A DNA stretch of 64,000 nucleotides, from contig NZ_CP016534.2 of the NCBI RefSeq assembly GCF_001687565.2, positions 1,926,501-1,990,500 of the forward strand, in the 5' to 3' direction. Shown here piece after piece: positions 53,946 to 62,661 of the stretch (the first letter of the stretch is position 1; every line of letters begins with the position of its first letter). The stretch comes from Planococcus antarcticus DSM 14505 (lineage in GTDB: Bacteria; Bacillota; Bacilli; Bacillales_A; Planococcaceae). The notes beneath the pieces were generated by a model that was not told where the DNA came from, did not search any database, and worked only from the letters and a program-made list of their open reading frames with translations. The translations under genes and the position numbers were made by a program.

Positions 53946-54095
53946 TTAAGCCTCTTTAAGCTTTTCTACTCCCGTGCACAAGGCCGCTTTTTCCATCTTA
54001 TACTGTTTGTAACCAACAATATATTCTTTATACATTTCCAAATACGTTTTAGCTAGTTGATCCGTTCTTTTTTCTCCATTTACCATTAAAGTCAT
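53946..54095 (-). CDS. small hypothetical protein (49 aa)
   Basis: A 49-residue soluble, lysine- and tyrosine-rich helical protein beginning MTLMVNGEKRTDQLAK and ending GVEKLKEA. A textbook ribosome site, AAGGAGG, lies 9 nt before the ATG and a terminator follows, so I regard it as a real gene despite its size. No family is recognised. It may share a transcript with the two hypothetical genes upstream. Confidence 0.7.
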   Translation of the reverse strand: MTLMVNGEKRTDQLAKTYLEMYKEYIVGYKQYKMEKAALCTGVEKLKEA

Positions 54096-54261
54096 CTAAT
54101 TCATCCTCCTTAGTATCGTCCCACTTAATAATCGGTCATACAGCTTTTGGTCCAGTTACTTAATATAGACGTTCTAACTTGCTTTGATAAGAAAAGCATA
54201 ATTGTTTCAGATTTTGATTTGATTAAAAAAATCAATGAAAAGCTTGTATGTTGCCGCAACT

Positions 54262-54624
54262 TCAAACAATGAATTTTTCGCGTGTGGATTTCTGGCAATA
54301 AGGCGTGATGTGAAATAAATCTTTGGGACTTTTCTTGGCTAATTGATATAAGTTATAAAAGACATTTTGCGACAGCTCGTATCGCTGCATGCAATTCGGC
54401 AATCCCCTTGCTTTTTTAGATGCATGCTCCAATTTTACTTCATCAACGTCTACCCACACCGTTTGAACTCGCGTCTGTTTCTCTCCATCTTTTCGAAAAG
54501 ATACTTCTCGAGTCAGACGAGCAAAGAAAGTGATAAAAGCCGATCCATTTTCAATATGGACATCTTTGGATCTAAGAAAAAAATAATCAACTGATTTTCG
54601 AGGCAATTGTTCCATCTGTTCCAT
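54262..54624 (-). CDS. hypothetical protein (120 aa)
   Basis: A soluble protein of 120 residues with no family I recognise. It contains KSVDYFFLRSKDVHIENGSAFITFFARLTREVSF, a run of alternating beta-like strands, then basic stretches (HASKKARGLPNCMQRY) and a lysine-rich end. The start at 54624 is preferred because GGGGAG lies 8 nt upstream; ATG 54630 is two codons earlier and too close. It lies 34 bp after another hypothetical gene in the same direction. Confidence 0.65.
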   Translation of the reverse strand: MEQMEQLPRKSVDYFFLRSKDVHIENGSAFITFFARLTREVSFRKDGEKQTRVQTVWVDVDEVKLEHASKKARGLPNCMQRYELSQNVFYNLYQLAKKSPKDLFHITPYCQKSTREKFIV

Positions 54625-54657
54625 TTTCATTTCTCCCCTTTAACCCAATAATAGCTT

Positions 54658-55059
54658 TTAACTAAGTGCATAAACCGCTTCGGATAATCGTTTCGCAAAG
54701 TCTTCAGGCGGCTCTTGTGATGTTAGTCGAATGCAATACATTCCACGTTCTGTTGACAGTTGCTGGGAATAACTGCTGGGAAACAAAATTGGATGCTGTA
54801 GTAATGCATCAGTAAAAATCGGCAGCTCTTCAGGAAGAAGAAATACTTCAGCTTTGTTCATAGCTTCATGCCCATCACCGGTTTCTCTAAAGGAAACTGA
54901 CAGGTCCAGCGACCAACTGACACAGAGATTAGAACCATCATGTGTTTTGATTGTCCGCTTATTTACCAACTGCCAAAACCCTTCATGTAATTCCATTTTT
55001 GCACCTAAAAATCTACTGACTTTCTCTGCCGTTAATGACAGTACATCTGTTTCAATCAC
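54658..55059 (-). CDS. hypothetical protein (133 aa)
   Basis: A 133-residue soluble protein not assigned to a family. It begins MIETDVLSLTAEKVSRFLG, has a beta-rich middle (VSWSLDLSVSFRETGDGHEAM) and ends with a helical RLTSQEPPEDFAKRLSEAVYALS. The GTG at 55059 is preferred because AAGGAG lies 8 nt upstream; a GTG three codons earlier overlaps that site. It is the first of two or three co-directional small genes. Confidence 0.6.
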   Translation of the reverse strand: MIETDVLSLTAEKVSRFLGAKMELHEGFWQLVNKRTIKTHDGSNLCVSWSLDLSVSFRETGDGHEAMNKAEVFLLPEELPIFTDALLQHPILFPSSYSQQLSTERGMYCIRLTSQEPPEDFAKRLSEAVYALS

Positions 55060-56153
55060 TTTAACCACTCCTTTTCAACTCTTCGAGAATACCACTGACT
55101 TGCAGAGCTGTTTACTGCGCTCGCATTCTCCACTAGCTTTTTCTAAGTTCAAAGCGCCAGAGTTTGCTGACACAACACTATATATACAGTGAACTATTTT
55201 TCGTTTAAAATTCAGTTTTATTTTTTTGATAATTCAATAAACATAAATAGACTATAGTACTAAAATATAAACTTTTTTACTGATATTTAATTGAAAAATA
55301 CTTTTATTTTTTGATTTCCGATACAATAAGACTATAATAAAGTACAAAATATGTAAAGTATTATATAAAATTCTTTTAATTCAGAAAACATTAGCGTTTT
55401 TCTTATATAACTTTATTTTCTACACATATGTATTTAAATAAATTAACTTGTATTATAATTCTCACTTATTACCTGTAGAACATCTGGTTACCCGAGTAAA
55501 ACAGTCTATCTATACAGGACAAAATTCTTGTAAATACGCATGAGAAGCTATCCAGAAAAGCTGACTTTACAGGCGAAAATAAAGTTTGGAAAATTAATAA
55601 AGGAGTGGCTCTTCCCAGCACAAAAGGAGCAGATGCAAGAACTTCTACATCTACTCTTCTTTTCTCTCTGCATGGTCCAAATGTTGCTTTACCAACTGTT
55701 GATCCTATTTGATAGGCTTACTATTTCAAGAACGTTTTACTAAAATAAGGAAAACCTTAAATTCTTTTTATGAATTTATTTCTTCTTTATTCTTTATCGC
55801 TAAGTAAAGTGACTTACTACCGTAAAAAGGTGCGTATAGTATTTCAAGCTGACTGATCTTTACCGCTGTCCACAAGTGGGCAACTCAAAATAATACTTAT
55901 AGATGTTGAACTAATTATTTATAATAGGAACGATCAAAGACGTTGAAAAGAAAGAGTGAAAGGCTGCGAAAACCATCTGCTCCTGCATCGCTTCGCCCTT
56001 GGCAACTGGCACCGTGACTTCTAGTTGCGCCAGTTGCATGACCCACATTCTGTGGGCCCAAAGCGATTTTTTTTGTTTATTCTGATCGAGTTGAAAAAAT
56101 TATTTCTTTAGTTCAACTTATATATAACCTCATCAGGCTCCATACTGATTTTT
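55060..56153. other. 1.1-kb AT-rich region with repeat D
   Basis: No convincing gene. A 67-codon plus-strand frame at 55540 has an internal AAAGGAG-like sequence but no good start. The right part is repeat D (55896-56126). Confidence 0.4.
55896..56126. repeat. repeat D, long-type member with hairpin core
   Basis: A 231-bp element from ATAGATGTTGAACTAATTAT to TTTAGTTCAACTTATATATA. It shares with repeat C the block GCGCCAGTTGCATGACCCAC, the hairpin CCCACATTCTGTGGG and the right end, and shares its left end with the half element at 46343. Confidence 0.8.
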
Positions 56154-56972
56154 CTAGCCTAAAGGAGTTTCGCCATACAATTTCCACAACAACGGAAACT
56201 TATTGCGTAGCCCCTCTTCGTCTTTTTCGTCCCAGTCAAATTCTATTTCAGGTTGCTTATAATCATCCCCCGACAGTTGCCAGTACAAATCAAGGTAGTC
56301 CTCCTGGTCAAGGCCCGTCTTTTCTTCATAGGCCGAGCTGGCGCAATACAAAAGGTCTTCAAGTTCAGGAACAGCCTCTTCCAAGTCTTCTATATAAGGA
56401 ATGATGCTTTCGGGATCACGAATAGCGATCTCATACGCCTCTTTTCCAAGAAATAGCAGCCATGCCCGGAAATAATCGAATGAGTCGTCTGAACAGCCGC
56501 CCATCATGATATACGCTGCCGCCCACAAATGGGCTGTATATGATTTGTAATAGTTCTAATTAAAATGGGCATCAAACCGGATAATATCTTTTACCGATTT
56601 TTTTGCCAGCTTTCCAACGAGCCATTCCAGCTGTTCGTCCCAGTCATCGCCTTTTCTATGTGACGATTCCAGCAGTTGCCAAAACTGCTCTTCTGTCATG
56701 CCGCTGATTTGAATTTCTTTCTCTTCGCCACTGTCTCGGTACCCTTTTTTCAGCTTCGATTCGATTAGCTTGTTCGCCTCTTTCACACAAAATTCTTCAG
56801 AGGCGAATTCTTTGGTGCTGATTGAGCCACGGGTTCCAATTCTTCCATATGATACAATGAACAGTTTTTCTTGTGCTTTGATTTTCCAAAATTTATTGGA
56901 AAAGGCGGTTATGCAAACTAGTGATCTTTCCACTCGAACACTCACTTCTTTCTTGTCCCGGATTAATTTCAT
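56154..56972 (-). pseudogene. WGR-DUF4240 protein interrupted by one in-frame TAG
   Basis: One continuous frame from ATG 56972. Residues 1-80 are a WGR-like domain (KFWKIKAQEKLFIVSYGRIGTRG); from about 95 a DUF4240 domain begins (MTEEQFWQLLESSHRKGDDWDEQLEWLVGKLAKKS). TAG at 56556 follows RFDAHFN, and the same frame resumes NYYKSYTAHLWAAAYIMMGGCSDDSFDYFRAWLLFLG, the most conserved part of DUF4240, to 56154. The two halves are clearly one gene. Either the gene is dead or the base is a sequencing error. WGR domains occur in PARP-like and DNA-related proteins; the function here is unknown. Confidence 0.85.
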
Positions 56973-56975
56973 CAA

Positions 56976-57449
56976 GCGCTTTTAGTTATCAAGCTAATAT
57001 CATTTCCTAATTCAACTTCAGCTGCTTTTTTCTGATTCCTTATACTGAATTTTACTGCATTTCACATGGCCCTGACAGTTCCTAATTTGCATTGTGCCAG
57101 GCTTATGCACTTTTACTTTGCATTTTCTTAAAAATCCGAATGCTCCTTAAGAAATTTTACAAAGCTGTCAGTAAAATAATGAAATATTTAAAATTATTAC
57201 GCAAGTTAATCATTTTGCTTTATACTATTACACATGGTATTTATTTACGCTCTATTTCTTTCATATTATTCGCAAAAGGAGGCCTAGACTCAACCTGATA
57301 AACAATAACAACGGCGATTTATTAATACCATGATCGATCACTTTAGCGTTTTTACAATTACATCATCTCTATCACTTTTACTTTCTTTAATCACCAAATT
57401 GATGTTGTATTAGACAGTTTCAAGCTATCCCACCACAAGGAGCGATTTA
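56976..57449. other. intergenic region before the peptide-binding protein
   Basis: A 474-bp AT-rich region with no gene recognised; it must hold the promoter of the downstream lipoprotein gene. Confidence 0.4.
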
Positions 57450-59045
57450 ATGAATAAAAGATCCATAACACTAACTTCAATCATTTTTTCCATACTTCCA
57501 CTCTTCTTAATGGCCTGCTCTAATGACGATTCTAGTAACGATGAATCTTCACCTGTACAAGACACCCTTATATTCGCTCGCGGCGGCGACTCCGTTTCTT
57601 TGGATCCATCCGAAGTCACTGACGGTGAATCTGAAAACGTCGCTCAAAGCATTTTAGAAACGTTGACCACTTTTGCGGAAGGCGAAACCACCATAGAGCC
57701 AATGCTTGCCACTGAATGGAGTGAGTCGGAAGACGGCCTCACTTACACGTTCATGCTGCGTGACGGAGTAACGTTTCATGACGGAACTGACTTTGATGCT
57801 GAAGCGGTCGTTTTCAATTTCGAAAGGTGGATGAATGGAGATGCTGATAACTTTCCAATGTACGGTAGTGTTTTTGGCGGGTACCAAGCAGATGAAACAC
57901 ATAATGTTGCTTCAATCAGCGCAATAGAGGAGTCAACTGTTGAAATTAAACTGAAAGGTCCTCAGCCAACGCTTTTGAAAGACTTGGCTCTTACCCCTTT
58001 ATCCATTTCAAGTCCGGCTGCGATTGAAGAATCGGGAGACGAATATAGAAGCAATCCGGTCGGTACCGGCCCATTCATCTTTCAAGAATGGCAGCGAAAT
58101 GACCGAATCGTACTTGAAAAAAATGACGAATACTGGTTAGATGGCTACCCAAAACTCGAACAAGTAATTTTCAGGACCATTCCGGACAACTCTGCGCGGC
58201 TCAACGCACTTCTAAGCGGCGAGGTGGATTTGATTGCCGGGTTGGATTCCGAAAATTATGCACAAATTGAAGAAGATCCAGAACTGATGTTATTTTCAAG
58301 GCCGCCACTCAACCTTGGTTATTTAGGCATGACATTGACACATGAACCTTTTGATGATCCACTCGTTCGCCAAGCGCTCAGCCACGCGGTCAATAAAGAT
58401 GCGATGATAGAAGCATTTTTCGGCGAAGGGACTATTGCAGCAAAAAATCCTATCCCCCCCGCTGTCGAAGGCTATAACGATGCCATCGAACCTTATCCGT
58501 ATGATCCTGAAAAAGCCAAAGAGCTTCTTGCAGAAGCCGGATTGCCAGACGGCTTTGAAATGGAACTTTATGCAATGCCGGTATCCCGCCCTTATATGCC
58601 TGATGGCGCAAAAGTAGCTGAATACCTGCAATCAAATTTTGCGGACATCGGCGTGAAAGCAGAAATCGTAACGTTTGAATGGGCAACTTATATCGAAAAA
58701 GCGCTGAACGGAGAAGCTGACGCATTCCTGCTCGGATGGACCGGCATGAATGGAGATGCGGACAACTTTCTTTATACCCTTTGGCATGGCGACAACATCG
58801 GATCGACCAACTCAACCCAATACGACAATCCAGAATTAGATACACTTTTGGATCAAGCGAGAACAACAACAGATCAGGAAGAACGAAACGGACTATATGA
58901 ACAAGCACAGGTAATCATGCACGAAGATCCACCTGTTATTCCGCTGGTTCATACATCGCCAGCTCTTGCTGGCAAAGAAAACATTATTGGATTTGATCCG
59001 CACCCAACGGGACGAGTGATGACGACGAAAATTGAATTTAAATAA
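57450..59045 (+). CDS. ABC transporter peptide-binding lipoprotein (SBP_bac_5, DppE/AppA type)
   Basis: A 531-residue surface lipoprotein. Signal peptide with lipobox LMAC and lipidated C23 is followed by an acidic serine-rich linker. The SBP_bac_5 fold is clear: DTLIFARGGDSVSLDPSEVTDGES, LEPTLATEW-like LATEWSESEDGLTYTFMLRDGVTFHDGTDFDAEAVVFNFERW, PVGTGPFIFQEW and VRQALSHAVNKDAMIEAF. It binds peptides or similar solutes for an importer. It is solitary here: no permease or ATPase is next to it, and a terminator follows. AAGGAG precedes the ATG. Confidence 0.93.
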   Translation: MNKRSITLTSIIFSILPLFLMACSNDDSSNDESSPVQDTLIFARGGDSVSLDPSEVTDGESENVAQSILETLTTFAEGETTIEPMLATEWSESEDGLTYTFMLRDGVTFHDGTDFDAEAVVFNFERWMNGDADNFPMYGSVFGGYQADETHNVASISAIEESTVEIKLKGPQPTLLKDLALTPLSISSPAAIEESGDEYRSNPVGTGPFIFQEWQRNDRIVLEKNDEYWLDGYPKLEQVIFRTIPDNSARLNALLSGEVDLIAGLDSENYAQIEEDPELMLFSRPPLNLGYLGMTLTHEPFDDPLVRQALSHAVNKDAMIEAFFGEGTIAAKNPIPPAVEGYNDAIEPYPYDPEKAKELLAEAGLPDGFEMELYAMPVSRPYMPDGAKVAEYLQSNFADIGVKAEIVTFEWATYIEKALNGEADAFLLGWTGMNGDADNFLYTLWHGDNIGSTNSTQYDNPELDTLLDQARTTTDQEERNGLYEQAQVIMHEDPPVIPLVHTSPALAGKENIIGFDPHPTGRVMTTKIEFK

Positions 59046-59072
59046 TAAGACACTTTTATGAAAGTGAATCAT

Positions 59073-59122
59073 AAGGATGGCTCCACAATTCACACTATGA
59101 ATTGTGGAGCCATCCTTTTTTG
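59073..59122 (+). terminator. terminator after the peptide-binding lipoprotein gene
   Basis: An 18-bp perfect stem AAGGATGGCTCCACAATT and complement with a short loop, followed by six T. Confidence 0.92.
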
Positions 59123-59264
59123 TGTGTCAAGTCTGGAATCGCATCAAGATTATAAAAATTCAATTATTTCAAACCAGTACCTTGCATTGAATAATACTAA
59201 ATGCTATATTATCTATTAACTGCTACTGTTTATAGAATAATAGCAATGAAAGGAGTTGTTTTTA

Positions 59265-59588
59265 TTGAATATCCAATTTAAAAAAGGCGCACTGAACTTG
59301 TGCGTCCTCGTGCTTCTGGATAAACAGGATCGTTACGGCTATGAGCTCGTTCAGAAAATTTCGAGCCGCATCGCGATTTCTGAAGGCGCCGTTTATCCCC
59401 TCCTGCGCAGGCTAACCAAGGATGGTTATTTCACTACTTATTTAAAGGACTCAAGCGAAGGGCCACCGCGGAAGTATTACTCGCTTACTGAACTCGGCAG
59501 AACATATCTCCAAGAACAACTCGAAGAATGGAAAAGTTTCACGGATGGGGTCAATCAACTAATCGAAGAGGGTGTGCAAAATGACTGA
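59265..59588 (+). CDS. PadR family transcriptional regulator
   Basis: A 107-residue repressor with the PadR winged helix: GALNLCVLVLLDKQDRYGYELVQKISSRIAISEGAVYPLLRRLTKDGYF and GPPRKYYSLTELGRTYL. The best start is TTG at 59265, 9 nt after AAAGGAG; a TTG three codons earlier touches that site. Its 3' end overlaps the HAAS/DUF4097 gene by 8 bp, the usual pairing in Firmicutes where the partner genes respond to envelope stress or antimicrobials. Confidence 0.9.
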   Translation: MNIQFKKGALNLCVLVLLDKQDRYGYELVQKISSRIAISEGAVYPLLRRLTKDGYFTTYLKDSSEGPPRKYYSLTELGRTYLQEQLEEWKSFTDGVNQLIEEGVQND

Positions 59589-60609
59589 AAACCGATTTCT
59601 GCAAGAACTTGAATCTGCAATGACACAGTTGCCAAAAGAAGAACAGAACGATATTCTCCAGGACATTGAGGAATATTTTGTGAACGGCAAGGCAGATGGC
59701 AAATCCGACAGTGACATCGCTGCTGAACTTGGCGCTCCCGAGACAATTGCCAAGGAACTGATCGAGTCTTTCGATTTTCATCAAACAGATTTCGCTTCAA
59801 TCAATACCGATCTGACAGAAAATAAGTTCGACAACGTCGACATCCAAATCGAGAATGGCTTCCTGTTCCTCTCACCTTCAAAAGACGGCAAAATACATAC
59901 CGACGCTATTAATAAAAGCTACCGCCAGCAGCTGTCCGTCGATATTCTTAACCGGACACTAATCATTTCATTAAAAGAAGAAGAAAGAAAATGGGGCATC
60001 TTCAGCTTTATCGGCAGCATGAAATCACCAACACTAAATGTCCATTTGCCAGCGAAATTGTACGATAAAATTCAAATCGCATGAGACCACGGTAGCGTGA
60101 CAGGACAAGGGCTCCAAAGCGCACAGCTCCTCGTAGAAACGGATAACGGGCGCATCCATCTATCGCAGATGAACGCCGACTATGCGGAAGTTCGATCAGG
60201 TAACGGGGAGATTGAACTGAAGTCCATCGTGGCAAAAGAACTGAAAACCGAAACCGACAATGGACAACTCAAACTGCAAGACATTCAAGTCGGCAACCTG
60301 GATGCAAGCTCCGACAACGGCGCCATTGTCATCAAACAAGTCGAAGGCAACGTCCGGGCAAAAACCGATAACGGGCGTATCCATTTATTGACCAACGATC
60401 TCGACCGGAACATCACGCTCGAAACGGACAACGGCCCCATCATGCTTGAAACACGGAACCAACCGAAAAATGCGACGATCTGTGCCGAAGTGGAGTGGGG
60501 ATCGATTTCGGTTTTCGGAGTAAAAAACAAAAAGAGCATCTTCGGAGATGGAGATCATATGGTTGATTTGCAGTCGGATTATGGCAGTATTACGGTCCAA
60601 CTTGCATAA
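59581..60609 (+). pseudogene. HAAS (DUF1700)-DUF4097 protein interrupted by one in-frame TGA
   Basis: One frame from ATG 59581 to 60609 broken only by TGA at 60082-60084. The first part (about 1-65) is the HAAS/DUF1700 helical domain (FLQELESAMTQLPKEEQNDILQDIEEYF, IAAELGAPETIAKELIESF). The second part after the stop (VTGQGLQSAQLLVETDNGRIHL, repeated ETDNGxIxL units) is a DUF4097 beta-helix. The stop falls in KIQIA-DHGSV just inside the beta-helix. No other lesion is seen. It is either a recent nonsense mutation or an error in the sequence. There is no selenocysteine context in this type of protein. Confidence 0.85.
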
Positions 60610-60612
60610 TAA

Positions 60613-60658
60613 AAAAAGCTGTTCAAAAAGCCTGAAATGGCTTTTTGAACAGCTTTTT
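60613..60658. terminator. bidirectional terminator after the DUF4097 gene
   Basis: A 20-bp stem AAAAAGCTGTTCAAAAAGCC and complement with a 6-nt loop, 3 bp after the stop codon. Confidence 0.92.
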
Positions 60659-61071
60659 AAAAGTGATACCCGAATAATAGAAACTACCAGGCCGATCGGA
60701 CACTTATAAGTACTGCTTAAGATATCATTCGCGTTCAGTTCGAAATTCCAGAAAAAATTATTCAGTTTAAGCCGTATAGCGCTCTCCTTTAAAACTTTTC
60801 ACATTGGCTCTTTTCCCAATCGATTGTCTGTCATTTCGCTATAGTCTATTGATTGAATAACAATTATTATTTTAACTACATGTAGTCAAACATATTTTAG
60901 AAGTGACTAGTAGGAATGGAGACTTTAATTTGCATAGCATCTAAAAAAACCAGTAACCTAAAAAGAAACGGGTTTTAGAAAAAAAATTCTTTTTATAAAA
61001 GCTTTCGATAACCTATGATATGTAAACTGAATTTCTATTCGAATCTTCTTATCTTTAAAATTAAGTAGAAC
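60659..61071. other. intergenic region without a gene
   Basis: A 413-bp AT-rich convergent region; I see no gene, structured RNA or repeat. Confidence 0.4.
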
Positions 61072-61521
61072 TTATAAAAACTTGATGGAATGCAGTGCAC
61101 GGATGGCACTTGTGGCATGCTCTCCCCAATGGACTTCTAAACCGAATCTCCACTCCCATACCGCTTTGACGTCCTGACCCTGCTCATATAAAATGTGGCC
61201 TTTCTTAATATCGCTGTAAATGTCGATAATATCGTCATCCAGACAACCGTTCACTGGAGTTTCATCGTGATAAGGATCGAATATCTCCGTATACACGTTA
61301 TGGTGTTTAACGTCGACTTCCGGCAGCGGAAAATCCACATCAGTCAAATACTCTTCTTCAAGTTCGACTTCCGGCAGGTCCAGGGCGTTTGTATACAGTT
61401 GGGAAATAATTCTAAGCAGTTTGCGGAAGCTTTCCTCATTCTCAAAAATACGGCAAGAATCGATAAAATCACAATAGACTGTTGCAACAACTCGAAACGC
61501 TTCCACTTCTTGGCTTTGCAT
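61072..61521 (-). CDS. DUF5063 protein
   Basis: A 149-residue cytoplasmic protein of the DUF5063 family. The conserved part is YTEIFDPYHDETPVNGCLDDDIIDIYSDIKKGHILYEQG and AVWEWRFGLEVHWGEHATSAIRALHSI (about residues 78-145). GAGGAG precedes the ATG. Function is unknown. It is divergent from the toxin-antitoxin pair, with two dyads in the gap. Confidence 0.85.
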   Translation of the reverse strand: MQSQEVEAFRVVATVYCDFIDSCRIFENEESFRKLLRIISQLYTNALDLPEVELEEEYLTDVDFPLPEVDVKHHNVYTEIFDPYHDETPVNGCLDDDIIDIYSDIKKGHILYEQGQDVKAVWEWRFGLEVHWGEHATSAIRALHSIKFL

Positions 61522-61622
61522 CTTTTCACTCCTCTCTTAGGTTTTGATTTATTCTTTAGTAATCATAATGCTTTCTTTATTACTTAGTTCACTGAAATTC
61601 CTTATACTCCTGTATTTAAAGC

Positions 61623-61648
61623 GTTCGTAAAAGTACACTTTTGCGAAC
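61623..61648. promoter_or_regulatory. inverted repeat GTTCGTAAAAGT-N2-ACTTTTGCGAAC
   Basis: Two 12-bp arms with one mismatch and a 2-bp spacer, lying about 100 bp upstream of the DUF5063 start. It could be an operator for that gene or the divergent toxin-antitoxin operon. The regulator is unknown. Confidence 0.5.
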
Positions 61649-61721
61649 ACAAATGAAACATTAGGCTATATTTTCGACTTTTTATTATCTAGTTCTTCTT
61701 AATTCTTTTAGAATTTCATCG

Positions 61722-61756
61722 AAAGACTTTTAAAAGTCTTTTAAAAAGTGTATAAT
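61722..61756 (+). promoter_or_regulatory. toxin-antitoxin promoter with 20-bp operator palindrome
   Basis: AAAGACTTTTAAAAGTCTTT (61722-61741) is a perfect 20-bp palindrome. It overlaps the -35 position of a promoter whose -10 is TATAAT at 61751-61756. Autorepression by the Phd/RelE complex at such a site is typical. Confidence 0.7.
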
Positions 61757-61782
61757 GGGATTAACTAAAGGAGTGGATGAAG

Positions 61783-62103
61783 ATGGCCATGAGAATACTT
61801 GATATTCCCACAACTTCAATTTCGAATGTAAAACGTTCCCCCATGGAAGCTTTTCAGAAGGCTGATCAAGAAGCTGCTGGCGTTTACGTATTTAATCGGG
61901 AAAAGGTTGCCGGTGTGATGCTCACGCAAAAACAATACGAGTCTTTGAACAGAGAAATAGAGGAACTTTACGATCAGCTGGCTGATTTAATCGCTGAAAA
62001 TCGGCTGTTGACAGAAAATATTTCTACTTTCTCAGATGTGGAAGTTCGCGGTGCAATCGCCGCTGAATCCCCTGTCCTTGATGAAGAAGACGGGTGGGAA
62101 TAA
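61783..62103 (+). CDS. Phd/YefM-type antitoxin
   Basis: A 106-residue antitoxin. The N-terminal Phd/YefM DNA-binding fold is seen in ISNVKRSPMEAFQKADQEAAGVYVFNREKVAGVMLTQKQYESLNREIEEL. The acidic C-terminus (VRGAIAAESPVLDEEDGWE) should wrap the toxin. The start at 61783 is preferred for the AAAGGAG site 9 nt upstream; ATG 61777 is too close. The toxin gene follows after 3 bp. Confidence 0.9.
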   Translation: MAMRILDIPTTSISNVKRSPMEAFQKADQEAAGVYVFNREKVAGVMLTQKQYESLNREIEELYDQLADLIAENRLLTENISTFSDVEVRGAIAAESPVLDEEDGWE

Positions 62104-62106
62104 CCG

Positions 62107-62397
62107 TTGTATCAGCTTGAATGGACGCAGTATTCAAAGGAAGATTATGAACAACTTGATGGCAGCCAAAAGATTTTTGTCAATAAAGCGCTGGATCGAA
62201 TTCAGTTAAGAAGCATGGATGCCGGCCAATCTCTTCATGGGAATTTAGCGAACTGCAACAAATTGAAAAACAAGGAAATGGGCCTGCGAATCATTTTTAG
62301 AGAAGCCCAAGGTACGATTGAAGTGATTCAGATTGTGGCAATTGGAAAGCGAGATAAAGAAAAGATTTATAAAATGGCTGAAGAACGATTATGCTAA
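62107..62397 (+). CDS. RelE/ParE-family toxin
   Basis: A 96-residue basic protein starting at a TTG codon. It has the RelE superfamily outline: YQLEWTQYSKEDYEQLDGSQKIFVNKALDRI, then GQSLHGNLANCNKLKNKEMGLRIIFREAQGTIEVIQIVAIGKRDKEKIYKMAEERL. The GLRIIFR and IGKRDKEKIY segments correspond to the mRNA-interferase core in RelE-like toxins. The strong histidine seen in some families is not clear, so ribosome-dependent mRNA cleavage is a family inference. The TTG start and the 3-bp gap to the antitoxin suggest low, coupled translation. Confidence 0.88.
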   Translation: MYQLEWTQYSKEDYEQLDGSQKIFVNKALDRIQLRSMDAGQSLHGNLANCNKLKNKEMGLRIIFREAQGTIEVIQIVAIGKRDKEKIYKMAEERLC

Positions 62398-62421
62398 AAG
62401 AAGACAATTTGTATTCACAAA

Positions 62422-62472
62422 AAGAACCCTGTAACTGAACACGTTTAAACGTGCTGAGTTACAGGGTTCTTT
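62422..62472 (+). terminator. terminator after the toxin gene
   Basis: A 15-bp stem AAGAACCCTGTAACT / AGTTACAGGGTTCTT with an inner CACGTTTAAACGTG palindrome, followed by TTGT. Confidence 0.85.
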
Positions 62473-62620
62473 GTATTACTTAAGTTACTTCTACTGTCCA
62501 CTAGCGTTACTGCCGATAATCCAGCGATATGTAAACCTTAAAACTGATAATCTTCATTTTATTTGCTGTTTTGGTTAATCTATTCAGATTACATCTATCA
62601 TGTTAAACTCACGATCCCAC

Positions 62621-62655
62621 TAAAAAGAAGCTGGCAAAAGCCAGCTTCTTTTTAG
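62621..62655 (-). terminator. terminator after the OsmC gene
   Basis: TAAAAAGAAGCTGGC and its complement form a 15-bp stem with an AAAA loop, just after the osmC-like stop on the minus strand. Confidence 0.88.
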
Positions 62656-62661
62656 TGTTTA

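Noticed and set aside
60082..60084. In-frame TGA in the DUF4097 gene as a selenocysteine or recoded codon
   Set aside because: The family has no catalytic cysteine there, no selenocysteine insertion structure is apparent, and other genes nearby carry ordinary nonsense codons.
61623..61648. LexA (SOS) box
   Set aside because: It contains GTTCG and CGAAC, but arranged in the wrong order and spacing for CGAAC-N4-GTTCG.
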